Positions 17,223 through 25,590 of a DNA stretch of 64,000 bases are shown here, piece by piece (position 1 is the first letter of the stretch; every line of letters begins with the position of its first letter). The notes beneath the pieces are model-generated. The model was not told where the DNA came from and made no database searches. It saw nothing but the letters and a program-made list of their open reading frames with translations. Source of the stretch: Rhodococcus sp. G-MC3 (GTDB taxonomy: Bacteria > Actinomycetota > Actinomycetes > Mycobacteriales > Mycobacteriaceae); NCBI RefSeq assembly GCF_030063335.1, contig NZ_JASISW010000001.1:1-64000 (forward strand), given 5' to 3'. The translations under genes and the position numbers were made by a program.

Positions 17223-17756
17223 TCAGTGCGTGTGTGTCGGTGCCGACGTCAGGCTTGCGTGTCCGCCGCTGGAGCCGTACCCACCACTGCCCCTCGACGT
17301 ATCGTCGAGTGCGTTCACTTCGACGAAGGTGACCAACTCGACTCGCTGAACCAGTAACTGCGCAATTCGATCGCCCCGAACCAACTCGATCGTCTCGCGC
17401 GGATCCAGGTTGATCAAGCACACTTTGATCTCACCTCGGTACCCGGCGTCGATAGTCCCGGGCGAGTTCACGATCGACAGGCCCGATCGTGCCGCCAGGC
17501 CCGATCGGGGATGTACGAGACCCACCGTGCCCATCGGCAGTGCAACCGCGATGCCTGTACCCACCACGATTCGTTCGCCCGGAGCAATCGATGCATCTGC
17601 CGTGATGTGCAGATCGACACCCGCGTCACCTTCGTGCGCACGGGTAGGCAACGGAAGATCAGGGTCGAGGCGTGTCACACGAACCGCCGGAGGTCCGGCT
17701 GCGCCGACAGCGGCGGCGTCCGTTGTACGTACTGCGTCGATTGAATGGTCGCTCAC
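17223..17756 (-). CDS. dut: dUTP diphosphatase
   Basis: A 177-residue trimeric-type dUTPase that hydrolyses dUTP to dUMP and pyrophosphate, keeping uracil out of DNA and feeding dTMP synthesis. All five motifs are visible in order: [44 protein letters not shown] and [11 protein letters not shown] at the flexible C-terminus. The N-terminus has about 25 extra residues ([20 protein letters not shown]) compared with the usual length of about 154. GTG start. It is upstream of the DUF3710 gene and divergent from the DUF3093 gene. Confidence 0.97.
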   Translation of the reverse strand: MSDHSIDAVRTTDAAAVGAAGPPAVRVTRLDPDLPLPTRAHEGDAGVDLHITADASIAPGERIVVGTGIAVALPMGTVGLVHPRSGLAARSGLSIVNSPGTIDAGYRGEIKVCLINLDPRETIELVRGDRIAQLLVQRVELVTFVEVNALDDTSRGSGGYGSSGGHASLTSAPTHTH

Positions 17757-17832
17757 GTGCTCCGAGACTACGCTGCCTGCTCACACCGCCGGGTGTCCAC
17801 GTCGCACCCCGACATGCCGGGCCTGTTGGGCG

Positions 17833-17904
17833 TGCAGCTACCCCTGGAGCCTGCTCCGCCTGCGGCTACCCATGGAGCCTGCTCCGCCTGCAGCTACTCT
17901 GGAG
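17833..17904. repeat. 28-bp tandem repeat (2.5 copies) between dut and the DUF3093 gene
   Basis: A 28-base unit beginning tgcagctacccctggagcc fills 17833-17860 and 17861-17888, with a 16-base partial copy to 17904. The period is not a multiple of three. It ends 3 bases before the GTG start of the DUF3093 gene, so it lies in its leader. Confidence 0.85.
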
Positions 17905-17907
17905 TAC

Positions 17908-18453
17908 GTGCCACAGGACTCACACAACGACTTGGATCCCGCCACCACACCGAGCGAGGGCGATGAGCCGATCAACAACGCCGTCGTCTTCTCGGAAAAA
18001 CTTTGGGTGCCCCTGTGGTGGTGGCCTGCTGGGCTCGCCATCGCCGCCCTTCTGGCCGCCGAGGTCCACATGGGTGCGCCGGGGTTGCGGGCCTGGCTGC
18101 CGTACCTGCTCCTGCTCCCTTTCCCGCTATGGGCTCTCTACTGGCTCAGTCGCATGATCGTCGAGGTCGACTGTGCGGAGGCGAGCGGCGGTGAGCTACG
18201 AGTCGGACGAGCACACCTACCCCTGTCTGTGATCTCGAATGCGGCCGTCATACCAGGGACAGCAAAAAGTGCGGCGTTGGGAAGGCAGCTGGATCCCCTT
18301 GCCTTCGTGCAACACCGCACCTGGGTCAAACAAATGGTTCTGATAGTTCTCGACGATCCCGACGACCCCACCCCCTATTGGCTGGTCAGCACGAAACGTC
18401 CCGAAGATCTGGTTGCGGCGCTGGCTCGGCCCACCCCCGGAGCTCGCAGCTAA
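17908..18453 (+). CDS. DUF3093 family membrane protein (Rv2698-like)
   Basis: A 181-residue protein. An acidic N-terminus is followed by two closely spaced membrane segments (WVPLWWWPAGLAIAALLAAE and LPYLLLLPFPLWALYWLS) and a cytoplasmic domain with SNAAVIPGTAKSAALGRQLD and PYWLVSTKRPEDLVAAL. Function unknown. GTG 17908 follows GGAG with short spacing; an in-frame ATG at 17872 inside the 28-bp repeat is the alternative. The very long upstream extension of this frame overlaps dut antisense and is not credible. Confidence 0.8.
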   Translation: MPQDSHNDLDPATTPSEGDEPINNAVVFSEKLWVPLWWWPAGLAIAALLAAEVHMGAPGLRAWLPYLLLLPFPLWALYWLSRMIVEVDCAEASGGELRVGRAHLPLSVISNAAVIPGTAKSAALGRQLDPLAFVQHRTWVKQMVLIVLDDPDDPTPYWLVSTKRPEDLVAALARPTPGARS

Positions 18454-18587
18454 AGCGAGCTCGGCCTCACGCAGCCGGTCCGCATCTTTACCGTTCGGGC
18501 TGCGATCACGAAACGAGCGCACACGAACGAGCGCTCACGAAATCAGCGCAGTCTCTCGCGAACAGCTCCCTCGCGAGCTGCCCAGTC

Positions 18588-18890
18588 TCACGCAGCGCAG
18601 TCTCGGCAGATGAGGACTCCGCTCGCGTCGCTCGCCAGACGGCTCCTGTGATGCACCAGGAAGCAGCTGGAACATGTGAACTCGTCGGCCTGCTTGGGGA
18701 CCACTCGAACGGACAGCTCTTCTCCGGAAAGATCCGCGCCGGGGAGCTCGAAGGACTCGGCCGTGTCGGCCTCGTCCACGTCGACCACTGCAGACTGCGC
18801 CTCGTTGCGGCGCGCCTTCAGCTCCTCGAGCGAATCCTCTGAAACATCGTCGGATTCTGTTCTTCTCGGTGCGTCGTAGTCGGTTGCCAT
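18588..18890 (-). CDS. DUF4193 family zinc-ribbon protein (Rv2699c-like)
   Basis: A 100-residue protein, MATDYDAPRRTESDDVSEDS. The acidic first half ends before a C-terminal zinc ribbon with paired cysteines TCSSCFLVHHRSRLA and LICRDCAA. This is the DUF4193 pattern conserved in Actinobacteria; function unknown. AGAGGAAAT lies immediately before the ATG. It sits between the DUF3093 gene and cei as in M. tuberculosis. Confidence 0.9.
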   Translation of the reverse strand: MATDYDAPRRTESDDVSEDSLEELKARRNEAQSAVVDVDEADTAESFELPGADLSGEELSVRVVPKQADEFTCSSCFLVHHRSRLASDASGVLICRDCAA

Positions 18891-19446
18891 TATTTCCTCT
18901 AACCCCTCGTCTTCGTGCGTGTTTTACCGGTGGATAGCTGCCTCGTACTCGCCCTCGAAAGGACGTGAGGCTGCTAGGGAGGGCGCTGCGCTGTGCTCCC
19001 ACCGTCTTCTTTGCTGGTCCAGCTCATGTATTCGACGGACAATAAGTTCAACGGACGATGATGCCTGGAGGTGCCCGAGAAACTACCCCGGTTCATGCCC
19101 GAAACATCAAGGTTGAAACCCGATCGATACCTCATCGTCCACTGTCGACCGCCGCGGATGTGTCTCTGTTCTGAAACCACCGGGGCCGCCAGACAATAGC
19201 CGAACCTTGAGACTTTGGCGAAACCGGACCACCCTTATGCCGTTGTTGATCTGACAATCCCGTTGAACAACACCGATGCCTGAGTCATTCCATACAGCTC
19301 GAGGGCGGTCCGGCCGTGTTCGAGCCAACAACACGACCAGTGGACGAGCGATGCCGGCACCGGGCCATCTACAGTGAGCGGACGCCGACGCTCCTAGCAG
19401 AGCATGGCTCGCGTCCCACCATGCCGAAGAAAGGCGTATCCGCACC
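18891..19446. other. 556-base stretch without a recognisable gene
   Basis: This gap separates the divergent DUF4193 and cei genes. Open frames here (for example minus strand 19107-19679) give Arg/Ser-rich translations without recognisable domains and overlap cei, so I do not call them. The first bases hold the DUF4193 leader. The last part must hold the cei promoter; no convincing -10/-35 pair or terminator hairpin was found. An unannotated small RNA is possible but unsupported. Confidence 0.5.
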
Positions 19447-20127
19447 GTGGTTTCTCTGATCACCGAAGGCTCATCGTTCGACGATCGCGGCAAGCCCTTT
19501 CGTCGCAGGCGTGCTCTCCCCATAGTGATCGTGCTGCTGGTTCTGGCTCTTCTCGGAGTGTTCACCTGGATTCGGGTGTTCACCGGAGGTGAAACGATGT
19601 CGGCCACAGTCGAGTGCAACGCACCGTCCACCACACCCGCGGCCGACGGCACGGTGCCTGCGCCGCTGGGCGACCGCATCGACGAATCGGATCTTCTCGA
19701 CGTGGAGCCCGCTGCCCTCTCGGCGACGAAGGTACGTGTCTACAACGCGAACGGTGAACGGGGGCAGGCCGCGACCGTTGCGGCCGACCTCAGCGAATTC
19801 GGCTTCGCCAGCGCGCCGGACGTCCAGGTCGGCAACGATCCGGTCTACCTCGATCAAAACATGCAGTGCCAAGGCCAGATCCGGTTCGGCGCCACTGGCA
19901 CCGCTGCGGCGAGCGCAGTATGGCTCGCTGCTCCGTGCATGGAATTGATCCAGGACGGTAGAGGCGACGACACCGTGGACCTGGCCCTCGGTACTTACTT
20001 CAAGGCCCTTCAACCCAACTCCGACGCCGAATCGGTGCTCCAGTCCCTTGCCGGTGTCACGCCGGGCGCTACTCCGGCAGCACTGGACATCGATCTCCTC
20101 GAAGCGGCCCGTACAGCTCGCTGCTGA
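19447..20127 (+). CDS. cei: Envelope integrity protein Cei / LytR C-terminal domain protein
   Basis: A 226-residue protein equivalent to Rv2700. A cytoplasmic basic stretch (GKPFRRRRALP) is followed by one membrane segment (IVIVLLVLALLGVFTWI) and an extracytoplasmic domain of LytR_C type (ATKVRVYNANGERGQAATVA, LSEFGFASAPDVQVGNDPVY, IRFGATGTAAASAVWLAAPC). Cei was described as needed for cell envelope integrity in M. tuberculosis. GTG start 19447 has GAAAGG about 15 bases upstream. Two cysteines (ECNAP and NMQCQG) may pair outside the cell. Confidence 0.85.
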   Translation: MVSLITEGSSFDDRGKPFRRRRALPIVIVLLVLALLGVFTWIRVFTGGETMSATVECNAPSTTPAADGTVPAPLGDRIDESDLLDVEPAALSATKVRVYNANGERGQAATVAADLSEFGFASAPDVQVGNDPVYLDQNMQCQGQIRFGATGTAAASAVWLAAPCMELIQDGRGDDTVDLALGTYFKALQPNSDAESVLQSLAGVTPGATPAALDIDLLEAARTARC

Positions 20128-20157
20128 CGCACGCCTTGCCGGCGAGCCTCGTCCTCC

Positions 20158-20217
20158 TGTCGATAGTTCAGTCCGACTGTCGATCGTTCAGTCCGACTGT
20201 CGATCGTTCAGTCCGAT
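20158..20217. repeat. 20-bp tandem repeat (3 copies) over the suhB stop codon
   Basis: Units at 20158-20177, 20178-20197 and 20198-20217 (tgtcgatcgttcagtccgac, with one or two changes). The suhB stop (TCA on this strand, 20208-20210) lies in the third copy, so the stop sequence is present three times. It separates the converging cei and suhB genes. Confidence 0.9.
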
Positions 20218-21122
20218 GGAATCGGATCCATTGCGCCGACGGTCTGCAGTAGCTCCAGAAATTCGCGTTCGATTCCCGGTGCTACTGCAACTGTGACTGC
20301 CCCCTCGCCGCTGGACGACGTGGGAAGTGGAAGCACGACCGCGGCGCCGGCTTCCTCGGCGATCAACGAGCCCGCAGCCCAGTCCCACGGGCTCAGTCCA
20401 TGTTCGAAGTGCGCGTCGACAGCACCCGAGGCGACCATGCACAGATCCAGTGCAGCGGATCCGATCCGTCTGATGTCCCGAATCAGCGGAAGAAGTTCCC
20501 CGATGATCCGCCCCTGCCCGGTACGGCGAAGCGCACCATAACCGAACCCTGTCGCCACCAACGCCAGTGAGACGTCCGCGACTGGGTTGCAGCTCAGTTT
20601 CCTTGTGCTGCCGTCGGATTCCGTTGCCGTGGCACCGCCGCCACGCAACGCGCTGTAGACGATGTCACGTGCTACATCGACCACGACTCCGGCAACGCTC
20701 ACACCGTCCACCTGTGCGGCAACCGAGATGGCGTACGCAGGAATGCCGTAGAGAAAGTTGACGGTTCCGTCGATCGGGTCGAGAACCCAACGCACTCCGG
20801 CCGTGGATCCGGTCGAACCTCCGCCCTCCTCGCCGAGGATGGCGTCGCCGGGTCGCCGCTCGGCGAGAAGCCCCCGGAGCACCTCCTCGGTTTCGGTGTC
20901 GACGATGGTCACCGGGTCGGTAGGGGTGCTCTTGGTCGTCACTGCACTTCGGCCACCCTGGACGTCGGAAACGGCGTCGGGACCGAACACTTCGGGTCGT
21001 CGGACGCGCACGTGCGCCGCTGCTGCACGAGCCACATCCTCGGCGACCTCCAGCAGCGCACGGGACAGATTTCGGTGGAAATCCTCGGACGAAACTTGGG
21101 CGTCAACTCGTGGGTTCGGCAC
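20208..21122 (-). CDS. suhB: Inositol-1-monophosphatase family protein SuhB
   Basis: A 304-residue protein equivalent to Rv2701c. It has the metal-dependent phosphatase signatures DPVTIVDTETEE, AILGEEGG, WVLDPIDGTVNFLYGIP (motif A) and SPWDWAAGSLIAEEAGA (motif B). It hydrolyses inositol monophosphate or a related phosphomonoester; in mycobacteria this supplies inositol for phosphatidylinositol, mannosides and mycothiol. A GTG start is used here, but no good ribosome site is visible and the true start may be further in. It is divergent from ppgK across 100 bases. Confidence 0.93.
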   Translation of the reverse strand: MPNPRVDAQVSSEDFHRNLSRALLEVAEDVARAAAAHVRVRRPEVFGPDAVSDVQGGRSAVTTKSTPTDPVTIVDTETEEVLRGLLAERRPGDAILGEEGGGSTGSTAGVRWVLDPIDGTVNFLYGIPAYAISVAAQVDGVSVAGVVVDVARDIVYSALRGGGATATESDGSTRKLSCNPVADVSLALVATGFGYGALRRTGQGRIIGELLPLIRDIRRIGSAALDLCMVASGAVDAHFEHGLSPWDWAAGSLIAEEAGAAVVLPLPTSSSGEGAVTVAVAPGIEREFLELLQTVGAMDPIPSD

Positions 21123-21222
21123 CGCACCATCGCATCACACGATGCGCCGCACACACCAGTCGGACAAAGTGTGTACATCTCATCGTCCACCGCATCCCGC
21201 GAAGGCGCATTAGTCTTTATCC

Positions 21223-21258
21223 ATGACACAGGCAGGGTCCATGACACAGGCAGGCTCG
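21223..21258 (+). repeat. 18-bp tandem duplication of the ppgK start
   Basis: atgacacaggcagggtcc (21223-21240) is followed by atgacacaggcaggctcg (21241-21258). Both copies begin with an in-frame ATG. Confidence 0.95.
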
Positions 21259-22044
21259 GAATCGACCACGATCGATGCAGGACAACACCGCGGATTCGGC
21301 GTCGACGTGGGTGGCAGTGGAATCAAGGGTGGAATCGTCGACCTCCTCACCGGTGACCTCGTCGGCGACCGGTACAAGATCGAGACGCCTCAACCGTCCA
21401 CTCCCGACGCGATTGCCGCCGTCGTCGCCGAGATCGTGACGCACTTCGAATGGACGGGTCCGGTGGGCGTGACGCTGCCTGCCGTCGTCACCAATGGGGT
21501 GGCGCGCTCGGCGGCCAACATCGACAAGTCCTGGATTGGGACGGATGCGAGAGCATTGTTCGCGGCGGCGATCGGGCACGAGAACATCACCGTCCTCAAC
21601 GACGCCGATGCGGCGGGCGTCGCAGAGGATCGTTACGGCGGCGGCAAGGACAAGAGCGGAGTCGTGGTTCTCCTGACGTTCGGTACCGGTATCGGCTCCG
21701 CCGTTCTGCACGACGGCGTCCTGCTTCCGAATACCGAGTTCGGGCATCTGGAGGTGGGGGGCAAGGAAGCCGAGCACCGCGCCGCGTCGTCGGTGAAGGA
21801 GAACAAGGACCTGTCCTACCGGGAGTGGGCAAAAGAGGTGTCGACGGTTCTCGAGACACTCGAAGCGCTTTTGTGGCCCGATCTGTTCATCGCGGGCGGT
21901 GGAATCAGCCGCAAGAGTGACAAGTGGATTCCGCACCTGACCAATAGAACTCCAGTGGTGGCAGCCACATTGTTGAACACTGCGGGCATCGTCGGCGCTG
22001 CCCTCGCGGCCGACACAGCGGGCCAAACGGGCAAGGCTGGGTAA
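21223..22044 (+). CDS. ppgK: Polyphosphate glucokinase
   Basis: A 273-residue ROK-type kinase that phosphorylates glucose with polyphosphate (or ATP) to glucose 6-phosphate; equivalent to Rv2702. Landmarks: [17 protein letters not shown] (phosphate loop), [40 protein letters not shown] with the catalytic Asp, [14 protein letters not shown], and NTEFGHLEV. The first 12 residues are [12 protein letters not shown] because the start is duplicated. The second ATG (21241) has an AGGG from the first copy at good spacing, while the first has no ribosome site and would need a leaderless mRNA. Adjacent to sigA as in mycobacteria. Confidence 0.95.
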   Translation: MTQAGSMTQAGSESTTIDAGQHRGFGVDVGGSGIKGGIVDLLTGDLVGDRYKIETPQPSTPDAIAAVVAEIVTHFEWTGPVGVTLPAVVTNGVARSAANIDKSWIGTDARALFAAAIGHENITVLNDADAAGVAEDRYGGGKDKSGVVVLLTFGTGIGSAVLHDGVLLPNTEFGHLEVGGKEAEHRAASSVKENKDLSYREWAKEVSTVLETLEALLWPDLFIAGGGISRKSDKWIPHLTNRTPVVAATLLNTAGIVGAALAADTAGQTGKAG

Positions 22045-22063
22045 CAAACTTCTCGGCGGTCGT

Positions 22064-22069
22064 TACAAT
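22064..22069 (+). promoter_or_regulatory. Candidate sigA -10 element
   Basis: TACAAT lies 99 bases before the sigA GTG and just after the ppgK stop. It is a good primary-sigma -10; no matching -35 is obvious. Inferred from sequence only. Confidence 0.4.
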
Positions 22070-22167
22070 GGTTGTTGCCGGTCTGCACGCCGGCACAATC
22101 GACAAGACCTCTCCGCCGGAAACCACTCTGGCGTGACGCCGCACGACACCGTCACGAAAGGGCGTAC

Positions 22168-23550
22168 GTGGCAGCCACCGATATCCGTCAGACCGTAGAT
22201 TCAGCAACAGAGTCTGCGTCCCCTGCACCTGCTGCGGAGGCACCGAACGACACGATCCGAGAGGTCGACGCAGCACCCGCAGCAAAGGTTGCCGCACCTG
22301 CCAAGAAGGCCGCGGCCAAAAAGGCACCGGCCAAGCGCGCGGCAGCGAAGAAAGCTCCCGCAAAGAAAGCTGCGGGCAAGAAGGCGACCGATTCCGGCTC
22401 CACCGCCGAAGGCGACGACAATGCTCCCGGCATCGACGAGATCGACGTCTCCGACGGTGACATCGCGGCAGCAGCGGGCGACGTCGTAGAGGTCGTCGCT
22501 GCGGGCGACGACACCGAAGAGGATGCAACTTCCGAGCCGACCGCCGAGGACAAGGCCTCCGGCGACTTCGTCTGGGACGAAGAGGAGTCCGAGGCCCTTC
22601 GTCAGGCACGCAAGGACGCCGAGCTCACCGCTTCGGCCGACTCGGTTCGCGCCTACCTCAAGCAAATCGGCAAGGTCGCACTTCTCAACGCTGAAGAAGA
22701 AGTCGAACTGGCCAAGCGCATCGAAGCCGGGCTTTTCGCCACGGAAAAGATGCGAGAGTTCGCGGAGAAGGGTGACAAACTGCCTGTCGCGGCTCGCCGT
22801 GATTTCACCTGGATCTGCCGCGACGGAAACCGCGCCAAAAATCACCTCCTCGAAGCCAACCTCCGCCTCGTCGTCTCGCTCGCGAAGCGCTACACCGGCC
22901 GCGGCATGGCCTTCCTCGATTTGATCCAGGAAGGCAATCTGGGTCTCATCCGCGCCGTCGAGAAGTTCGACTACACCAAGGGTTACAAGTTCTCGACGTA
23001 TGCCACTTGGTGGATCCGTCAGGCGATCACCCGCGCGATGGCCGACCAGGCCCGTACCATCCGTATTCCGGTACACATGGTCGAGGTCATCAATAAGCTC
23101 GGTCGTATTCAGCGCGAACTTCTCCAGGATTTGGGCCGCGAGCCCACTCCCGAGGAGCTCGCGAAAGAAATGGACATCACGCCGGAGAAAGTTCTGGAGA
23201 TCCAGCAGTACGCGCGTGAGCCGATTTCCTTGGACCAGACCATCGGCGACGAAGGCGACAGTCAGCTCGGAGACTTCATCGAAGACTCGGAAGCCGTCGT
23301 TGCAGTCGATGCCGTGTCGTTCACGTTGCTCCAGGATCAGCTTCAGTCGGTCCTCGAAACGCTTTCCGAGCGCGAAGCGGGAGTGGTTCGCCTCCGTTTC
23401 GGTCTCACCGACGGTCAGCCGCGCACACTCGACGAGATCGGTCAGGTCTACGGAGTGACACGCGAACGCATTCGTCAGATCGAGTCGAAGACGATGTCGA
23501 AACTTCGCCACCCGTCACGCTCACAGGTTCTCCGCGACTACCTCGACTAG
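22168..23550 (+). CDS. sigA: Primary RNA polymerase sigma factor SigA
   Basis: A 460-residue group 1 sigma factor. The N-terminus is Lys/Ala/Pro-rich (repeated KKAPAK units, about residues 38-72) then acidic. Region 1.2 starts at [16 protein letters not shown]; region 2 contains [20 protein letters not shown] and [20 protein letters not shown] plus [20 protein letters not shown]; region 3 [19 protein letters not shown]; region 4 ends [19 protein letters not shown] and [20 protein letters not shown]. It directs housekeeping transcription. GTG 22168 has GAAAGGG upstream. A strong hairpin follows the stop. Confidence 0.97.
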   Translation: MAATDIRQTVDSATESASPAPAAEAPNDTIREVDAAPAAKVAAPAKKAAAKKAPAKRAAAKKAPAKKAAGKKATDSGSTAEGDDNAPGIDEIDVSDGDIAAAAGDVVEVVAAGDDTEEDATSEPTAEDKASGDFVWDEEESEALRQARKDAELTASADSVRAYLKQIGKVALLNAEEEVELAKRIEAGLFATEKMREFAEKGDKLPVAARRDFTWICRDGNRAKNHLLEANLRLVVSLAKRYTGRGMAFLDLIQEGNLGLIRAVEKFDYTKGYKFSTYATWWIRQAITRAMADQARTIRIPVHMVEVINKLGRIQRELLQDLGREPTPEELAKEMDITPEKVLEIQQYAREPISLDQTIGDEGDSQLGDFIEDSEAVVAVDAVSFTLLQDQLQSVLETLSEREAGVVRLRFGLTDGQPRTLDEIGQVYGVTRERIRQIESKTMSKLRHPSRSQVLRDYLD

Positions 23551-23572
23551 ATCGTCCCGGATTCGCACAACA

Positions 23573-23615
23573 CGAGAAGCCGCTGCTCATCCTCCGAGGA
23601 GACAGCGGCTTCTCG
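23573..23615 (+). terminator. Terminator downstream of sigA
   Basis: Arms cgagaagccgctg (23573-23585) and cagcggcttctcg (23603-23615) are exact reverse complements; the loop contains a further small hairpin tcctc/gagga. It follows the sigA stop by 22 bases and faces the converging DUF952 gene. Confidence 0.85.
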
Positions 23616-23668
23616 CTTGTGGACTTCACGGCATGTGAAACATTCGGCGCCGGGGACGCCGGTGTTGG

Positions 23669-24043
23669 TTACAGCTCCGGAGACGAGAATTTTCCGTCTA
23701 CGCCTGGGCGATACGGCACCACCGCTGAAACCGCGCACAGGGGAAGCGGCCCATACAGGTGAGGGAACAACATCGACTCGGGGTCCCCTGGCACTCCTGG
23801 CTCCCATCTGAGCGGCGCACCGAGCTGACGCGGATCGAGCACCAGCAGAAGTAAATCCGTTCGACCGGCGAACAACCGGTTGGCGGGGAGATGAATCTGC
23901 TTGGCCGAGGACAGGTGGACGAAACCGATGCTCTCGAAAGAGAGGGGTCTGACTTCACCGACTCTTCGAGCTGACTCCCACTCCCCGGCGGAGCAGATGT
24001 GCAGCAGTACGCCGTCATCTTCGTTCACTGCGGATTCATTCAC
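23669..24043 (-). CDS. DUF952 family protein
   Basis: A 124-residue protein with the DUF952 pattern: LLHICSAGEWESAR, IGFVHLSSAKQIHLPANRLF, LLLLVLDPRQL, LRWEPGVPGDPESMLFPHLY, GPLPLCAV. DUF952 proteins are small, widely distributed and of unproven function, with a conserved HLS and FPHxYGPL suggestive of an ADP-ribosyltransferase-like fold. GTG 24043 is my choice; GTG 24028 is also in frame. It follows the EamA gene by 65 bases and is probably in the same operon. Confidence 0.85.
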   Translation of the reverse strand: MNESAVNEDDGVLLHICSAGEWESARRVGEVRPLSFESIGFVHLSSAKQIHLPANRLFAGRTDLLLLVLDPRQLGAPLRWEPGVPGDPESMLFPHLYGPLPLCAVSAVVPYRPGVDGKFSSPEL

Positions 24044-24108
24044 GGCACAGCGCCTCTCGGACGTCGTTCGGGTCTCACCCGAGTGTGATCGATCGCGCCT
24101 CGACCTTT

Positions 24109-25065
24109 TCACGGCGGGGGTATCTCGTCGGACCCGTCGCTACGCGCTGCGTCTGCACGCGTACCGCTGCCACCCAGCACGACTGCCCCGACGACTGCGA
24201 CGATCCCCGCCGCTTCGGCGAGTGTAGGCAGTTGGGTGAGCACGACGGCGCCGACGACGGTTGCGGTCGTCGGCAGTAGCGCGAGGAGCAGAGCGAATCG
24301 AGCGCGGCCGATTTTGGCGAGGACGATCTGATCCAGCACATAGGGAATCACGCTCGACATCAGGCCGACTCCGAGGCCGAGGATCCATACTCGCGGCTCC
24401 AAAAAGACGCTTGCATCCGCGCCCAACACCGGACCGAGCAGCAGCGGCGACAGGAGCAGTGCACCGGCCGCCATACCGACTGCTAGGTCGTCGATCCCAT
24501 CGCCCGAGTCGGCGACGCGCTTACCCAACAGGATGTATGCCGCCCAGAGTGCCGCCGAGGCGAGCGCGAATCCCACTCCTGGCAGCCCGACCGAGCCCCC
24601 GTCGAACTGAGAGCCTGCGATGGCGAGAACGCCCGCGACGACGAGAACGAGAGCGCACACATCTCGGGGTCTGCGCGAGCCGAAGGCAGCCACCGTCACC
24701 GGGCCGAGGAACTCGATCGCGACGGCCGCACCCAGTGGGATTCGCGCGATTGCTTCGTAGAACATGACGTTCATTCCGACCGTTGCCAGCCCGAACAGTG
24801 TGGCAATCATCACTTTTCGGCCGGTCCAACGGCGCGAGTCGGTGCGACGAACCCACGGTCTGCGCCACAGGAGCAACACCATGCCCGCACCGAGTGCCCT
24901 CAACCATGCGACTGCCGCCGGATCGAGAATGTCGAAGAGGAAAATTCCGATCGCAGCACCGAGATATTGACAGAGCCCACCTGCGACGAACAGCGCGGGG
25001 ATGCTCGCTCCCGGAAACGAGCCCATGCGGTCGACGCCCGCCGCTTCGGCCTTACCTCGTGCCAC
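24109..25065 (-). CDS. EamA family (DMT superfamily) transporter
   Basis: A 318-residue protein with ten predicted membrane segments arranged as two EamA repeats of about 140 residues: ALFVAGGLCQYLGAAIGIFL to VLAIAGSQF, then VGFALASAALWAAYILLGKR to VGAVVLGGSG. The RhtA-like features (AIARIPLGAAVAIEFLGPV, VIPYVLDQIVLAKIGRARFA) suggest export of a metabolite such as an amino acid; the substrate is unknown. GTG 25065 is the longest reasonable start; ATG 25026 (MGSFPGAS) also fits. Confidence 0.88.
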   Translation of the reverse strand: MARGKAEAAGVDRMGSFPGASIPALFVAGGLCQYLGAAIGIFLFDILDPAAVAWLRALGAGMVLLLWRRPWVRRTDSRRWTGRKVMIATLFGLATVGMNVMFYEAIARIPLGAAVAIEFLGPVTVAAFGSRRPRDVCALVLVVAGVLAIAGSQFDGGSVGLPGVGFALASAALWAAYILLGKRVADSGDGIDDLAVGMAAGALLLSPLLLGPVLGADASVFLEPRVWILGLGVGLMSSVIPYVLDQIVLAKIGRARFALLLALLPTTATVVGAVVLTQLPTLAEAAGIVAVVGAVVLGGSGTRADAARSDGSDEIPPP

Positions 25066-25309
25066 CGGTCGACTCTAGTCGGCCGTCTGCCCCTCGAACG
25101 AATCAGCTGTGAGCGAACAGCTTTTTGGATGCAGACCCGCTGCCAGCAGCTTTCCATAGCGTTCCATGTCAGTGACAACACAAAGACACACCCGCGGGAA
25201 CAACGCATGACCGCCGAACGTCTGAAAGAGTGTACGGACCGCGCCATACCGACGCGGCGGACCGGCCCCAGGCAATCGGGTGACACCGAAACGCCAGTAC
25301 GGAGGAGTC

Positions 25310-25504
25310 ATGCCCGGAACATTGACCAGCCCACAGTTGACAGCTGCCGACCGGTGCGACCGGTGCGGTGCAGGGGCTCGCGCACGTGTAGTGCTCTCGA
25401 CCGGAGGAGAGCTCCTCTTCTGCGGTCATCACGCCAAGGAGCACGAAGACCGATTGCGCGAAGTGAACGCAACGGTAGTGACCGAATCGGACTCCACGGT
25501 GTAA
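25310..25504 (+). CDS. Small zinc-ribbon protein (DUF7455-like)
   Basis: A 64-residue protein, MPGTLTSPQLTAADRCDRCG, with a CxxC pair (DRCDRCGA) and a later FCGHHAKEHED, a Cys2-plus-Cys/His pattern likely to bind zinc. Such proteins are conserved near sigA and sigB in Actinobacteria; function unknown. GGAGGAG at 25301-25307 precedes the ATG. A very strong hairpin follows the stop. Confidence 0.85.
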   Translation: MPGTLTSPQLTAADRCDRCGAGARARVVLSTGGELLFCGHHAKEHEDRLREVNATVVTESDSTV

Positions 25505-25528
25505 CCGGCTCGCACGCGTAACGCTCGT

Positions 25529-25568
25529 AGAAGAGCGGGTGACCACTTCAGTGGTCACCCGCTCTTCT
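25529..25568. terminator. Perfect 19-bp hairpin between converging genes
   Basis: agaagagcgggtgaccact (25529-25547) and its exact reverse complement (25550-25568) flank a 2-base tip, followed by TTTG. It separates the small zinc-ribbon gene from the converging helicase and can terminate both. Confidence 0.92.
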
Positions 25569-25590
25569 TTGATTCACGACTATTACGCCG

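Noticed and set aside
17410..17907. Upstream extension of the DUF3093 frame
   Set aside because: It runs antisense through dut and the 28-bp repeat, and the translation there is unlike a protein.
19107..19679. 190-codon minus-strand frame in the long non-coding stretch
   Set aside because: Overlaps the start of cei, has no recognisable domain and no ribosome site.
22201..23511. 436-codon minus-strand frame opposite sigA
   Set aside because: Antisense shadow of a clearly recognisable sigma factor; no domain and no start context.
25196..25222. ECF-like promoter GGGAAC-N17-CGTC upstream of the small zinc-ribbon gene
   Set aside because: The -10 is CGTC rather than CGTT and it lies about 90 bases from the start codon; one hexamer alone occurs by chance in GC-rich DNA.
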